Shown: positions 17,396 through 27,584, numbered from the stretch's first letter. The stretch: DNA of 64,000 bases from Neorhizobium petrolearium (GCF_017873175.1 NZ_JAGGJW010000003.1:248001-312000), one strand, 5' to 3'. Program-made: numbers and translations. The notes: generated by a model from the sequence alone, not told the origin.

Positions 17396-18259
17396 ATGGC
17401 GGACAAACATATCGATGACCTGAGCGGCGTCGAGACCACCGGCCACGAATGGGACGGTATTCGCGAACTCAACAATCCGCTACCGCGCTGGTGGCTCTGG
17501 ACCTTTTACGGAACGATCCTCTGGGCTCTCGTCTATACCGTGCTTTATCCGGCGTGGCCGATGCTGACGGATGCGACCAAGGGCGTACTCGGCTATTCAA
17601 GCCGTGCCGAGTTGGCCGCAGACGTCGGAGCGGCGAAGGCCGCACAGGGCGTCGTTCTGGAAAAAATCTCAAGTTCGTCGCTTGAAGATATCCTCGCCGA
17701 TCCGCAGCTCTCGCAGTTTGCGACGGCGGGCGGTGCGGCGGCCTTCCGCGTCAACTGCACACCTTGCCACGGCACCGGTGCCGCCGGCGGCCAGGGCTAT
17801 CCCAACCTCAACGACGACGAGTGGTTGTGGGGCGGCGATGTCAATGCCATCTACCAGACAATCTCCCATGGCATCCGCGACACTGTCGATCCCGAGACCC
17901 GGATCTCCGAAATGCCGGTTTTCGCCGACATGCTGCAACCCGAGGAAATCCGCCAGGTCGCCGCTTATATCATCAGCCTGACCAGCGCGCCGCAAGATCC
18001 TTCGCTCATCGATGCGGGCAAGCAGGTCTTCGCCGACAACTGCGTCTCGTGCCACGGTGAAAACGCGGAGGGCAACCGCGAACTGGGCGCCCCCAATCTT
18101 GCCGACGCCATTTGGCTGAAAGCAAGCACCGAGGCGGAAATCGCCGCCCAGGTACGCTCCCCGAAGCACGGCGTGATGCCGGCCTGGACCGGTCGCCTCG
18201 GAGATACGGCAGTCAAGCAGCTCGCCGTCTATATCCACTCGCTGGGTGGCGGGGAATAA
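17396..18259 (+). CDS. ccoP: cbb3-type cytochrome c oxidase subunit III, diheme
   Basis: CcoP (FixP) has 287 residues with an N-terminal membrane anchor (about 33-55) and two periplasmic cytochrome c domains. The heme sites are Cys121-Cys124-His125 (CTPCH) and Cys216-Cys219-His220 (CVSCH). It accepts electrons from soluble or membrane cytochromes c. GAAGGAGG overlaps the ccoQ end as its ribosome site. It is the last gene of the operon, followed by a strong hairpin. Confidence 0.97.
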   Translation: MADKHIDDLSGVETTGHEWDGIRELNNPLPRWWLWTFYGTILWALVYTVLYPAWPMLTDATKGVLGYSSRAELAADVGAAKAAQGVVLEKISSSSLEDILADPQLSQFATAGGAAAFRVNCTPCHGTGAAGGQGYPNLNDDEWLWGGDVNAIYQTISHGIRDTVDPETRISEMPVFADMLQPEEIRQVAAYIISLTSAPQDPSLIDAGKQVFADNCVSCHGENAEGNRELGAPNLADAIWLKASTEAEIAAQVRSPKHGVMPAWTGRLGDTAVKQLAVYIHSLGGGE

Positions 18260-18293
18260 ATTCCGCCCCTCGCCATGGGTGATTCAGATTGTC

Positions 18294-18328
18294 AGAAGGT
18301 CGCGCCGAAACCACCGGCGCGGCCTTCT
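18294..18328. terminator. Bidirectional hairpin terminator between ccoP and the alanine symporter
   Basis: A 14-bp stem (AGAAGGTCGCGCCG with CGGCGCGGCCTTCT, one G-U pair) and a 7-base loop is followed by TCTATTTC on the plus strand. It lies between the convergent ends of ccoP and the symporter gene and can serve both. Confidence 0.85.
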
Positions 18329-18338
18329 TCTATTTCAG

Positions 18339-19757
18339 TCAATCCCTGGTCCAGATCGAAGAGTCGATCTTGCCCTTGAGTTCCGGATAATCCGCCGCAT
18401 GGAAAACCGGTACGGCGCCGGCTTTCCGTTGATCGAAATAGTCCTGGGTGAGCTTCACCACGGTTCCGGAGAGCAAGAGGATGGCGATAAGGTTGATCGT
18501 TGCCATCAGGCCCATCGAAGCGTCTGCCGCATCGAAGACCGTCGTGACACTTTCATAGGCACCCCAAATGACCATTGCCAAGACCGCCAACCGCATGATC
18601 GCAAGCCCCATCCTGTTGCCGGCCCCGAGGAAAGTCAGCGCGTTCTCGGCATAGGAATAGTTGCCGATGATCGAGGTGAAAGCGAAGAAGAAGATGGCGA
18701 TGGCGATGAAATAGGTCCCAAAGGCTCCGATATGCGCGTTCATCGCGGCCTGGGTGAGTTGCGTGCCGGTGACGCCGCTACCGGGAACGAGCGTGCCGGA
18801 AAGCAGGATCATCACCGAAGTCGCCGTGCAGATGAGGATCGTGTCGATGAACACGCCGAGCGCCTGCACGAAACCCTGCGAGGAGGGGTGGTGTGGATCG
18901 GGGGTGGCGACAGCCGCAATATTGGGGGCTGACCCCATGCCGGCCTCGTTGGAGAACAGGCCCCGTTTAACCCCGTTCATCATCGCGGCCATGATGCCGC
19001 CGGTAACACCGCCTGCTGCCTCCTGCCAACCGAAAGCGCTGCCAATGATCATGCCGACAACGCCCGGAACGAGGTTCGCGTGGGTGATCAGCACATAGAT
19101 TGCCATCAGCAGGTAAGCAATTGCCATGAATGGAACGATGACTTCGGCGACGCGGGCGATCTGCTTGATGCCGCCGAAGATCACGACACCCGCAAGAATG
19201 GCCAAACCGATGCCGACGCCGATCTTCGGCAGGCCGAATGCGCCCAGCATGGCATCTGCAATGGAATTGGCCTGGACGGCATTAAAGACCAGGCCGAAGG
19301 ACAGGATCAAGCAGATGGAGAAAATCACCCCGGCCCAGGGAGCCCCTAGTCCCCGCGCGATATAGAAGGCCGGCCCGCCGCGATACATGCCCTCTTCGTT
19401 CTTGATCTTATAGAGCTGGGCAAGGGCGCTTTCGGAATAGGCTGTCGCCATCCCTACAAGGGCGACCATCCACATCCAGAAGGTGGCGCCAGGTCCCCCA
19501 AGGTAAAGGGCCACGGCAACCCCGGCGAGATTTCCGGTGCCGACCCGCGAGGCGAGGCTGACGGTCAAAGCCTGGAACGGGCTGATCCCAGCCTTGTCTT
19601 CGCTCTGGCTCCTTCCCAGAACCCGGAACATCTCCCCGAAATGCAGAATCTGGATGAGCTTCAGCCGGATGGTGAAATAGAGGCCAACGGCGAGAAGCCC
19701 ATAGATAAGGACATAACCCCAGAAGATCGTGTTGAGAAATCCAATTACAGCAGTCAT
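18339..19757 (-). CDS. Alanine/glycine:cation symporter (AGCS family)
   Basis: This 472-residue sodium-coupled amino acid carrier has about eleven membrane helices. Family signatures are FQALTVSLASRVGTGNLAGVA (conserved GTGN), MYRGGPAFYI, and GLFSNEAGMGSAPNIAA. The GTGN motif is preceded by Arg where many homologues have Ile or Val. The start at 19757 follows AGAGGGGAAG; a Met 13 codons upstream has no ribosome site. It lies between the two cbb3 operons, on the opposite strand, with no evident functional link to them. Confidence 0.9.
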   Translation of the reverse strand: MTAVIGFLNTIFWGYVLIYGLLAVGLYFTIRLKLIQILHFGEMFRVLGRSQSEDKAGISPFQALTVSLASRVGTGNLAGVAVALYLGGPGATFWMWMVALVGMATAYSESALAQLYKIKNEEGMYRGGPAFYIARGLGAPWAGVIFSICLILSFGLVFNAVQANSIADAMLGAFGLPKIGVGIGLAILAGVVIFGGIKQIARVAEVIVPFMAIAYLLMAIYVLITHANLVPGVVGMIIGSAFGWQEAAGGVTGGIMAAMMNGVKRGLFSNEAGMGSAPNIAAVATPDPHHPSSQGFVQALGVFIDTILICTATSVMILLSGTLVPGSGVTGTQLTQAAMNAHIGAFGTYFIAIAIFFFAFTSIIGNYSYAENALTFLGAGNRMGLAIMRLAVLAMVIWGAYESVTTVFDAADASMGLMATINLIAILLLSGTVVKLTQDYFDQRKAGAVPVFHAADYPELKGKIDSSIWTRD

Positions 19758-19940
19758 TTCTTCCCCTCTCACTGCATCTCCAGTTCTCTGGAACAAAAAT
19801 GAGAGTAGGGCGGCCGCCTGAAATGGGAAGCACCTCGCTGCAGTTCAATCGACAGCTATGTGTCGGAGCGTCATTCCGGCAATGACGGCAAGGCGAAGCT
19901 GTTTTGTCGCATCCGGTGCCTGCGGCGAGGCGGCGCATCG

Positions 19941-19954
19941 TTGACATAAGTCAA
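19941..19954. promoter_or_regulatory. FNR/FixK box upstream of ccoG
   Basis: TTGACATAAGTCAA is a symmetric TTGAC-N4-GTCAA anaerobox. It lies 51 bases upstream of the ccoG ATG, in the interval divergent from the alanine symporter gene. Confidence 0.85.
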
Positions 19955-20005
19955 GGAGACTGGTGGCCGTCAGTGCGAGAAGGCAAGGGACAAAGGATCC
20001 TTCTC

Positions 20006-21610
20006 ATGAATCTCTACACCGCGCCTTCTTCCGAACCCGCCGGCCAGATGGTTGAACGCATCGACGTCAAGTCGGCGCATCCGCCCAAGAAAGCCGGCGA
20101 ACCACTTTATGAGAAACGCAAGAAGATTTTCCCCAAGCGAGCCGAGGGACAGTTCCGCCGCTTCAAATGGCTGGTGATGCTCGTCACGCTTGGCATCTAT
20201 TATCTGACACCCTGGATCCGGTGGGATCGTGGCCCGTTCGCGCCCGACCAAGCGGTCCTAGTTGACCTTGCCACTCGCCGGTTCTATTTCTTCTTCATCG
20301 AAATCTGGCCACAGGAATTCTTCTTCGTCGCAGGCCTCCTGGTCATGGCGGGTTTCGGCCTGTTCCTCGTGACATCCGCCGTCGGGCGAGCCTGGTGCGG
20401 CTACACCTGTCCCCAGACGGTCTGGGTCGATCTCTTTCTCGCCGTCGAACGCTTCTTCGAGGGAGACCGGAACGCACGCATAAAGCTCGATGCGGCGCCA
20501 TGGACCTTCGACAAGATCGGGAAGCGCATCGCGAAGCATTTCACCTGGATCGTCATTGCCGTCGCGACTGGCGGCGCCTGGATTTTCTATTTCGCCGACG
20601 CGCCTTCCCTCGCCTTCGATTTCATCACGGGCAATGCGGCCCCTGTCGCCTATTCCACCGTCGCCATCCTGACGGCAACGACCTACGTCCTCGGCGGGTT
20701 GATGCGCGAGCAGGTCTGCATCTACATGTGTCCCTGGCCACGCATCCAGGCCGCCATGCTCGATGAGAACTCGCTCGTCGTGACCTACAACGACTGGCGC
20801 GGCGAACCGCGCACCCGCGGGGCCAAGAAAGCCGCAGCCGCGGGCCTCCCGGTCGGTGATTGCGTTGATTGCAACGCCTGTGTCGCCGTCTGTCCCATGG
20901 GCATCGACATCCGCGACGGCCAGCAGCTTGCCTGTATCACCTGTGCGCTCTGTATCGATGCTTGTGACGGCGTGATGGACAAGATCGGCAAGCCGCGGGG
21001 CCTGATCGCCTATGCGACCCTCAATGAATATGACGCGAACATGGCTCTCGCTACGAATGGCGGCGCAACGACCATCGACCCGGCTCGCGTGCGCAACCCG
21101 GACGGATCCTTTGTCGACAAGGTCCGTCATTTCGACTGGAAGATCATCCTCCGCCCGCGGACCCTTCTTTATTTCGGCGTATGGACTGCGGTCGGCCTTG
21201 GTCTCATCTACGCGCTCCTTTCACGCGATCGACTGGAGATCAATGTCCTTCATGACCGCAATCCGCAGTTCGTGCTGGAATCCGATGGTTCGATCCGTAA
21301 CGGCTATACGGTCAGACTGCTCAACATGATTCCCGAGCCGCGCACGATCCTGATCTCGATGGATGGGCTGCCGGAGGCAACCATGAAGATCACGGGGGTC
21401 TCCGACGTGCCCGGCCGCCTCTTTGCCGTGCAGGCCGAACCGGACAAGGCATTGGCCCTCAAGGTCTTCGTGACGCTTCCAAAGGATGCGATCTCCGACG
21501 AGGCCAAGGATTTTCACTTCATAGCCGAAGATCGGTCCAGCCACGAAAAGGACGATCACGGAGCAGTCTTCAACGCTCCTGAAGGCAGACACTCGGGAGG
21601 AAGGAAATGA
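20006..21610 (+). CDS. ccoG: Cytochrome c oxidase accessory protein CcoG (FixG/RdxA)
   Basis: CcoG is a 534-residue membrane protein with several helices and two ferredoxin-like 4Fe-4S sites (CVDCNACVAVCPMGIDI and CITCALCIDAC). The C-terminus is an immunoglobulin-like periplasmic domain. It reduces copper for delivery to the CuB site of cbb3 oxidase. AAAGGATCC precedes the ATG at 20006; the longer frame from 19904 would overlap the FNR box and is not used. The stop overlaps ccoH. Confidence 0.95.
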   Translation: MNLYTAPSSEPAGQMVERIDVKSAHPPKKAGEPLYEKRKKIFPKRAEGQFRRFKWLVMLVTLGIYYLTPWIRWDRGPFAPDQAVLVDLATRRFYFFFIEIWPQEFFFVAGLLVMAGFGLFLVTSAVGRAWCGYTCPQTVWVDLFLAVERFFEGDRNARIKLDAAPWTFDKIGKRIAKHFTWIVIAVATGGAWIFYFADAPSLAFDFITGNAAPVAYSTVAILTATTYVLGGLMREQVCIYMCPWPRIQAAMLDENSLVVTYNDWRGEPRTRGAKKAAAAGLPVGDCVDCNACVAVCPMGIDIRDGQQLACITCALCIDACDGVMDKIGKPRGLIAYATLNEYDANMALATNGGATTIDPARVRNPDGSFVDKVRHFDWKIILRPRTLLYFGVWTAVGLGLIYALLSRDRLEINVLHDRNPQFVLESDGSIRNGYTVRLLNMIPEPRTILISMDGLPEATMKITGVSDVPGRLFAVQAEPDKALALKVFVTLPKDAISDEAKDFHFIAEDRSSHEKDDHGAVFNAPEGRHSGGRK

Positions 21611-22113
21611 GCACAACGCGCGTGAACACGAACCATCAAAAATCCTTCATTTTCACCGGGTGGCATATGGCGGGCGTCATGGTGCTCTTCTTCGGCACCA
21701 TCATCTCGGTGAATTTCTACATGGCGTATAATGCCATCACGAGTTGGAGCGGATTGGTAGCTCAAAACACCTATGTCGCCAGCCAACAGTTCAACGGCAA
21801 GGCTGCCGAGGCGCGCGCGCTCTCAGCGACCGGTGTTACCGGTAAACTGAATGTCGCCGGCTCCGACCTTCGTTATGAGGTTTTCCATCCGAAGGACGGA
21901 CCGGTCGCGGCAGATAGCCTGATACTGCAGTTCAAGCGACCGGTCGGGGAGCACCAGGACTTCGAGCTCGATCTTGCGCCTGGGACCAAGGGAGTTTTCA
22001 CCGCCACGCATGAACTTCTTCCCGGCCAGTGGATCGTCGATGCCAGCGCCTTCAGGGACGGCAAGCGCATCCTGCATCAGGCCGAGCGCATTGCTGTTCT
22101 CCGGGGGCAATAA
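21607..22113 (+). CDS. ccoH: cbb3 oxidase assembly protein CcoH (FixH)
   Basis: This 168-residue protein has one N-terminal membrane helix (GWHMAGVMVLFFGTIISVNF) and a periplasmic domain, as in FixH. CcoH associates with the oxidase during assembly and is needed for its stability. The ATG overlaps the ccoG stop (ATGA), and its stop overlaps the ccoI start (TAATG). Confidence 0.93.
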   Translation: MSTTRVNTNHQKSFIFTGWHMAGVMVLFFGTIISVNFYMAYNAITSWSGLVAQNTYVASQQFNGKAAEARALSATGVTGKLNVAGSDLRYEVFHPKDGPVAADSLILQFKRPVGEHQDFELDLAPGTKGVFTATHELLPGQWIVDASAFRDGKRILHQAERIAVLRGQ

Positions 22114-24401
22114 TGAGTTGCTGCGCACCAGGCACCGAAGGTTCACTCGGGCGTTCTCTGCCCTCCTCGGACGAGCTTGTGCTGTCGAGCCGGGCTGTGG
22201 GGGCCGGGCTGCGTCAGACCGATCTCAGCGTGCCGCAGGTCCATTGCGGCACCTGCATAACGACAATCGAAAGGGCGCTGAAGGCGCTTCCGGCAGTCGA
22301 GCGCGCCCGCGTCAATCTTTCCACGAAGCGCGTATCCGTTGTCTGGAGAGAGAAGGTCGGAGCCGAGCTCACGGACCCGGTCACGCTTGTCAGGGCCATC
22401 ATCGATGCGACAGGCTATGACGCCCACCTCTTCTCGAATGTTGAGGATACGGGCGGCAGGCTGCAGCGCGAATTCATTCGTGCCGTTGCCGTCTCTGGTT
22501 TTGCCGCGGCCAATATCATGCTGCTCTCCGTCTCCGTCTGGTCCGGTGCCGATGCCGCCACCCGCGATCTCTTTCACTGGATCTCGGCCATGATCGCAGC
22601 ACCCGCACTGATCTATGGCGGCCGCTTCTTCTATCAGTCGGCCTGGCAGGCGCTCCGGCGAGGCCGCACCAACATGGATGTGCCGATCGCGCTCGCCATC
22701 ACGCTTTCCTACGCGGTATCCCTCTGGGAAACGATGCATCATGGAGAACACGCCTGGTTCGACGCTACGGTATCGCTGCTCTTCTTCCTGCTGATCGGCC
22801 GTACGCTGGACCACATCATGCGCGACCGGGCGCGCGCCGCGATCAGCGGACTTGCAAGGCTCTCGCCGCGCGGCGCCATGGTCATCAGCACGGACGGTTC
22901 ACGGGAATATCGGGCAATCGAGGAGATCGCACCGGGCGACCGCATTGCGATTGCCGTGGGTGAACGCGTTCCAGTCGACGGGATCGTGGAAAGCGGCGCA
23001 AGCGACATGGATGTTTCGATCGTCAATGGCGAAAGTGCCCCCCGGCCTATCAAGGCGGGCGATACGGTCCAGGCCGGGACACTCAGCCTCACCGGCATGC
23101 TCGTGCTGAAGGCGACAGCGGCAGCCAGGGATTCTTTCCTCTCCGAGATCATCGCGCTGATGGAAGCAGCCGAAGGCGGCCGAGCCCGCTATCGCCGCAT
23201 TGCCGATCGTGCCGCGCAATACTATTCGCCCGCGGTTCATCTTCTGGCGCTTGCAGCTTTCCTTTTCTGGGGCTTCATCGGCGGGGACTGGAAACAGGCG
23301 ATACTGATCGCCATCGCGGTACTCATCATCACCTGCCCCTGCGCGCTCGGCCTCGCCGTACCTGTGGTGCAGGTCGTGGCGGCCGGGCGGCTGTTCAAGA
23401 ACGGTATCATGGTCAAGGACGGTTCCGCCATGGAGCGGTTGGCCGAGATCGATTCCGTACTCTTCGACAAGACCGGCACACTTACCCTCGGCAGGCCGAA
23501 ACTGGTCGATGCAGGCAAGGCAGCACCACACCATCTGGCACTGGCCGCCAGCCTTGCGGCGCATTCGCGCCACCCTCTCTCCAGGGCACTCTATGATATC
23601 GCCTCCGGCCCCATGCCGGTTTTTGACGAGGTTGTCGAGCTGCCGGGCAAAGGGTTGGAAGCCCGCACGGTCAATGGAATCTACCGATTGGGTAATCGCC
23701 GTTTCGCCTGCGAGACAGCAAGTTTCGACCCTTCGGCGGATTCGACACTCGAAGTCGTGCTGTCGCATAATGGAGAAGAACTCGCCTGCTTCCGTTTCGA
23801 AGACGAGCTACGACCCGATGCCCGGGCCGTCGTCGACGATCTTTCGGCTCAAGGCCTGGCGAGTGGTATTCTCTCGGGTGATCGTACGAGCGCCGTCCGC
23901 AGCCTGGCATCGCGCCTCGGCGTGGATCATTGGCGGGGGGAGCTTACTCCGAAGGACAAGGCGGAATTCTGCCGTTCGCTGACGGAAAAGGGACACAAGG
24001 TGCTCATGGTCGGCGACGGCATCAACGACGCGCCGGCCCTGGCGGCGGCGCATGTCTCCATCGCACCGGCAACGGCCGCAGATATCGGACGGCAGACGGC
24101 CGACTTCGTCTTCATGCACGAGAGTCTTGATGCGGTGCCGCTGGCGATCGACATCTCGCGGCGCGCAGGCCGGCTGATCCGCCAGAACTTTGCGCTTGCC
24201 ATCGGTTACAACATGATTGCTGTGCCGATCGCGCTTGCCGGATATGCGACGCCGCTCATCGCTGCAATCGCCATGTCGACTTCGTCCATCATCGTCGTCG
24301 CCAATGCACTGCGACTTAACCGGCTTGGCAACGCGCAAAAGACGGCGTCTGCCGGAGCTGAAATCAATCCGGCACATCCCGGGGAGGCTCGGCTCGCATG
24401 A
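22113..24401 (+). CDS. ccoI: Copper-translocating P-type ATPase CcoI (FixI)
   Basis: CcoI is a 762-residue P1B ATPase that exports Cu(I) for assembly of cbb3 oxidase. An N-terminal heavy-metal domain with Cys45 and Cys48 (HCGTC) precedes eight predicted helices. The metal-path motif ITCPCALGL, phosphorylation site DKTGTLT and hinge MVGDGINDAPAL are all present. An extra Cys pair at residues 3-4 is near the N-terminus. The start at 22113 is set by the one-base overlap with the ccoH stop. Confidence 0.95.
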   Translation: MSCCAPGTEGSLGRSLPSSDELVLSSRAVGAGLRQTDLSVPQVHCGTCITTIERALKALPAVERARVNLSTKRVSVVWREKVGAELTDPVTLVRAIIDATGYDAHLFSNVEDTGGRLQREFIRAVAVSGFAAANIMLLSVSVWSGADAATRDLFHWISAMIAAPALIYGGRFFYQSAWQALRRGRTNMDVPIALAITLSYAVSLWETMHHGEHAWFDATVSLLFFLLIGRTLDHIMRDRARAAISGLARLSPRGAMVISTDGSREYRAIEEIAPGDRIAIAVGERVPVDGIVESGASDMDVSIVNGESAPRPIKAGDTVQAGTLSLTGMLVLKATAAARDSFLSEIIALMEAAEGGRARYRRIADRAAQYYSPAVHLLALAAFLFWGFIGGDWKQAILIAIAVLIITCPCALGLAVPVVQVVAAGRLFKNGIMVKDGSAMERLAEIDSVLFDKTGTLTLGRPKLVDAGKAAPHHLALAASLAAHSRHPLSRALYDIASGPMPVFDEVVELPGKGLEARTVNGIYRLGNRRFACETASFDPSADSTLEVVLSHNGEELACFRFEDELRPDARAVVDDLSAQGLASGILSGDRTSAVRSLASRLGVDHWRGELTPKDKAEFCRSLTEKGHKVLMVGDGINDAPALAAAHVSIAPATAADIGRQTADFVFMHESLDAVPLAIDISRRAGRLIRQNFALAIGYNMIAVPIALAGYATPLIAAIAMSTSSIIVVANALRLNRLGNAQKTASAGAEINPAHPGEARLA

Positions 24402-24544
24402 ACATGCTGATCTATCTCATTCCCATTGCGCTCTTTCTCGGAGGTCTGGGGCTTCTCGCTTTCCTCTGGTCGCTGAAGAGCGGTCAATACGAGGATCTCG
24501 ATGGAGCAGCCTGGCGGATTCTTGAAGAGGACCCCCCTGAATGA
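24398..24544 (+). CDS. ccoS: cbb3 oxidase assembly protein CcoS (FixS)
   Basis: This 48-residue protein has an N-terminal helix (LIYLIPIALFLGGLGLLAFL) followed by WSLKSGQYEDLDGAAWRIL, a textbook CcoS signature. CcoS is needed for cofactor insertion into CcoN. The ATG overlaps the ccoI stop (ATGA). It ends the ccoGHIS operon, convergent with the hybrid fixL. Confidence 0.95.
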   Translation: MNMLIYLIPIALFLGGLGLLAFLWSLKSGQYEDLDGAAWRILEEDPPE

Positions 24545-24617
24545 GCCTGTCACCTCACCGGCGCCGAGTTATCCTCAGCGTTCAAGGGGCCTGAAACCCT
24601 AAATCTGGTGATTAGGC

Positions 24618-26540
24618 TTAGTCCAGAAGTTCCCGGAGCCGCACTGCAAGCTCCCGCGCCGTGTAGGGTTTCTTGAGCCAGCTTCCCGATTGGGCAAGTT
24701 CGCGTCCGGCGATTGCCGGCTCGGCATAACCCGACGTGAACAGCACCCTGATATTCGGCCGCCACGCACGGACCTCCGCCGCCAGTTCGTCGCCTGTCAT
24801 GCCGCCCGGCATGACGATGTCGGTAAACAGCAGCGCGATGTCCTCGTTCTGGGCGAGCCGGTCGAGCGCTTCCACGCCATTCGAGGCTTCGATGATGCTA
24901 TAGCCGAAGTCCGTCAAACGCGAGACCGCCACACGACGCACTCTGGGATCGTCCTCAACGACGAGGATCTTCTCCGTTCCACCGGGGATTTCGGCGATCT
25001 TACGGGAACCGTCATCCGGCAACCCCACGCCTGCGTTTGCTCTTTGCGTTGCCGGCAGGAAAATCCTGACACTGGTGCCCTGCCCCGGCTCACTGTAGAG
25101 CTGGATATTGCCGCCGGACTGCTTGGCGAAACCATAGACCATGGAAAGGCCAAGGCCGGTTCCGGAACCGACACCCTTGGTGGTGAAGAACGGTTCGAAG
25201 GCCTTTTCCTTCACCTCCGGCGTCATGCCCGTGCCTGTGTCCGTCACCGAGATCAGCACATAGTCGCCGGTGCGCATATGCGGATACATCTGGGCATAAT
25301 CGACGTCCAGCTTGACCCTTGAAATGTCAATCGTCAGCTTGCCGCCGCGCGGCATGGCATCCCGCGCATTGAGGGCAAGGTTAAGAAGCGCGTTCTGGAA
25401 CTGCGACGCATCGACGAGCGCCTCGTTGGAGGTGCCGTTCACGATAGTCCGAAGTTCGATGGTTTCCCCTAGCGTCCGCCGCAAGAGATTTGCAAATCCG
25501 GAGACAAGGCCACCGACATCCACCAGTTCCGGATTGAGGGGCTGGCGGCGCCCGAAGGCCAGAAGCTGGCCGGTCAGCTTGGCGCCGTCCTCGGACGCGT
25601 CCTGCGCCTCGTGCAGCAGAGCCAGCAGCTTTTCATCCGAGAGCTTGTTCTCGATCATCTCGAGATTACCGCTGATGACGGTCAGCAGGTTGTTGAAGTC
25701 GTGCGCCAGCCCGCCGGTGAGCTGGCCGATCGCCTCCATCTTCTGCGATTGCCTCAGTTCTTCCTCGATCTTGTGGCGGCTGGTGAGGTCGCGGATGAAG
25801 CCGGTGAAGATGCGCTTGCCATTGGTGATCGCCTCGCCCACCGCAAGCTCCATGGGAAACACAGATCTGTCTTTCCGCTGTCCTATGACGACGCGACCGT
25901 ACCCGATGATGCGGCGCTCGCCTGTCCGAATATACCGGGCAAGATAGTTGTCGTGCACCTCTTTGGCTGACGCTGGCATCAGCAGGTTAACGGAGCGCCC
26001 GACAACCTCCTCAGAGGAATATCCGAACAGCCGCTCCGCTGCGGCGCTGAAAGACGTGATGATACCGGTTTCGTCAATGACGACCATCGCCTCAGGAACC
26101 GTATCCAGGATCGACCGCAGATGCGCCTCCCGTCCGGCAAGATCGTTCTGGACCTTTTTCATATCCGTGATGTCGTTGTTCGTCTGGATGATGATCGCAG
26201 CACCATCGCGCGACGAATTGACAGCCACCCATCGGGTTGCCGCGAATATTGGATGACCGTCCTTATGGTGATGAACGACCTCTCCCTCCCATACATGGTG
26301 GGTTTGGATATGCCGGCGGATTTCATCGAGCGGAAGTGGAAATTGTGCTGCGAGCAAGTCGTAGACCACCTTGCCGATCGCTTCGCTCCTCTGCCAGCCA
26401 TAAAGCTGCTCGCAGCCGCCTGTCCATCGGCTGATGACACCATCCAAACCATGGACGATCAGATTTGCGTCATCGAGCACATTCGCAACAGCGTTAAGGA
26501 GATTCTCAGTGGTCGCGACGATGGCCGTATTCCCGCTCAT
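24618..26540 (-). CDS. fixL: Hybrid FixL-type heme-PAS sensor histidine kinase with receiver domain
   Basis: This 640-residue soluble sensor has PAS 1 (about 15-130), PAS 2 (140-260), a kinase with His280 in LAHDFNNLL, an ATPase domain (G-boxes at 434-465) and a C-terminal receiver with Asp574. PAS 2 closely resembles the FixL oxygen sensor. His196, Arg202 and Arg216 fall at +0, +6 and +20, as do heme-ligand His200, Arg206 and Arg220 of Bradyrhizobium FixL. The FixL distal His214 equivalent is Arg210. No membrane helices are seen and no fixJ is adjacent. This fits the hybrid FixL of Rhizobium etli/leguminosarum, which signals to FxkR. It follows fixK by 23 bases. Confidence 0.88.
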   Translation of the reverse strand: MSGNTAIVATTENLLNAVANVLDDANLIVHGLDGVISRWTGGCEQLYGWQRSEAIGKVVYDLLAAQFPLPLDEIRRHIQTHHVWEGEVVHHHKDGHPIFAATRWVAVNSSRDGAAIIIQTNNDITDMKKVQNDLAGREAHLRSILDTVPEAMVVIDETGIITSFSAAAERLFGYSSEEVVGRSVNLLMPASAKEVHDNYLARYIRTGERRIIGYGRVVIGQRKDRSVFPMELAVGEAITNGKRIFTGFIRDLTSRHKIEEELRQSQKMEAIGQLTGGLAHDFNNLLTVISGNLEMIENKLSDEKLLALLHEAQDASEDGAKLTGQLLAFGRRQPLNPELVDVGGLVSGFANLLRRTLGETIELRTIVNGTSNEALVDASQFQNALLNLALNARDAMPRGGKLTIDISRVKLDVDYAQMYPHMRTGDYVLISVTDTGTGMTPEVKEKAFEPFFTTKGVGSGTGLGLSMVYGFAKQSGGNIQLYSEPGQGTSVRIFLPATQRANAGVGLPDDGSRKIAEIPGGTEKILVVEDDPRVRRVAVSRLTDFGYSIIEASNGVEALDRLAQNEDIALLFTDIVMPGGMTGDELAAEVRAWRPNIRVLFTSGYAEPAIAGRELAQSGSWLKKPYTARELAVRLRELLD

Positions 26541-26563
26541 GGTGGATCCGTGAATGATGCTCG

Positions 26564-27319
26564 TCAGTGGCGCCGGCGATCCCCTTGAACCATCAGGTCA
26601 CGAAGCATTTCCGGACATTCGCTGTCATCGCCGGCAAGCTGGGCAAGCATTCCGGGCTTTTCGATCTTGATGAAATGACGGGCAGCGGGATTCACGACAT
26701 TGACGACCCCCTTGCCGATGAGCTTGGTGATGGTGCGGGACACCGTCTCGATCGTGAGACCCAGATAGTCGGCCATGTCCTGGCGCGTCATCGGCAGTTC
26801 GAGAGTAGTATCGCGATTGCCTGCGGCTATTGTGCGCTGCAGGTGCTTGAGGAGAAACGTGCAAAGCCTTTCTTCGGCCGTCTTGCTCGACAGAAGCACC
26901 AATTGATCCTGAACCGCAGCCATCTCGTCACAGACACGAGAGAAAACCTCGGGGCGCAGGTCATCCGAATCCGCGACTGCCTCATCGAAAGTTTTGCGGG
27001 CAATCCGACGAATTTTGGTCGGAGTGATTGCTTCGGCGCTGTAGAGATACCGTTCCTTCAGGGAAACACCGACAATGTCACCCGCGTAGAGGAAGCCTGT
27101 GATGACCCGTCGGCCGTCCGACAGAATCCGAAAGATCCGGAGCGTGCCTTCGACAACTTCGAAAACGTGTTTCGCCTCGTCACCTTCGAAGAAAAGCGAC
27201 TGGCCTACCGCCAGATGTTCGATCGGCTGCCTGGAAAAGAGCCCATGCAGGCTTTCGGCCTCCTTGAAGAGAGCTGCCTTCGCCACCTGGTGAGCATTCG
27301 CATAGCTGCTGAGAAACAC
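26564..27319 (-). CDS. fixK: FixK/FnrN-family Crp-type transcriptional regulator
   Basis: This is a Crp/Fnr protein of 251 residues with a cyclic-nucleotide-fold sensor region and C-terminal helix-turn-helix MTRQDMADYLGLTIETVSRT. The E-x-x-S-R recognition motif is the one that reads TTGAT half-sites. The N-terminal cysteine cluster of FNR is missing, so it is probably not itself an oxygen sensor and depends on the linked heme-PAS kinase. I chose the GTG at 27319 because GGAGG lies eight bases before it. A longer frame to a GTG at 27370 (268 residues) has no ribosome site. It is co-directional with the hybrid fixL and is the best candidate to act on the FNR boxes in this window. Confidence 0.88.
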   Translation of the reverse strand: MFLSSYANAHQVAKAALFKEAESLHGLFSRQPIEHLAVGQSLFFEGDEAKHVFEVVEGTLRIFRILSDGRRVITGFLYAGDIVGVSLKERYLYSAEAITPTKIRRIARKTFDEAVADSDDLRPEVFSRVCDEMAAVQDQLVLLSSKTAEERLCTFLLKHLQRTIAAGNRDTTLELPMTRQDMADYLGLTIETVSRTITKLIGKGVVNVVNPAARHFIKIEKPGMLAQLAGDDSECPEMLRDLMVQGDRRRH

Positions 27320-27404
27320 TGTTTTCGCCTCCGTTCTTTCTACGGAGGATTTGACCTTTTCAAGTAACACGCGGATGCAAGGCGTGTGAAAAATGGTTCG
27401 ATTT

Positions 27405-27420
27405 GGTAACAGTCTGTAAC
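27405..27420 (-). promoter_or_regulatory. K-box-like tandem repeat upstream of fixK
   Basis: On the minus strand the sequence reads GTTACA-GACT-GTTACC, two direct hexamers four bases apart. I recall GTTACA-N4-GTTACA as the K-box bound by the response regulator FxkR upstream of fixK genes in Rhizobium etli; here only the last base differs. It lies about 86-101 bases upstream of the preferred fixK start. No FxkR-like gene is in the window. Confidence 0.65.
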
Positions 27421-27584
27421 AAACGGGTCTACAAAACGTGCCAGCGGATCACACGTGGCCGGCAATGTGCTTCGGCAGATAACCCTGCCGGGCAGCGGCC
27501 CGCAATTCGACGCACTGCGCATTGCAACCCAGAAGGGCGGAGCTTCCGTGAAACGGAGCACTCTTTCCTGACGCAACGCCGTCG

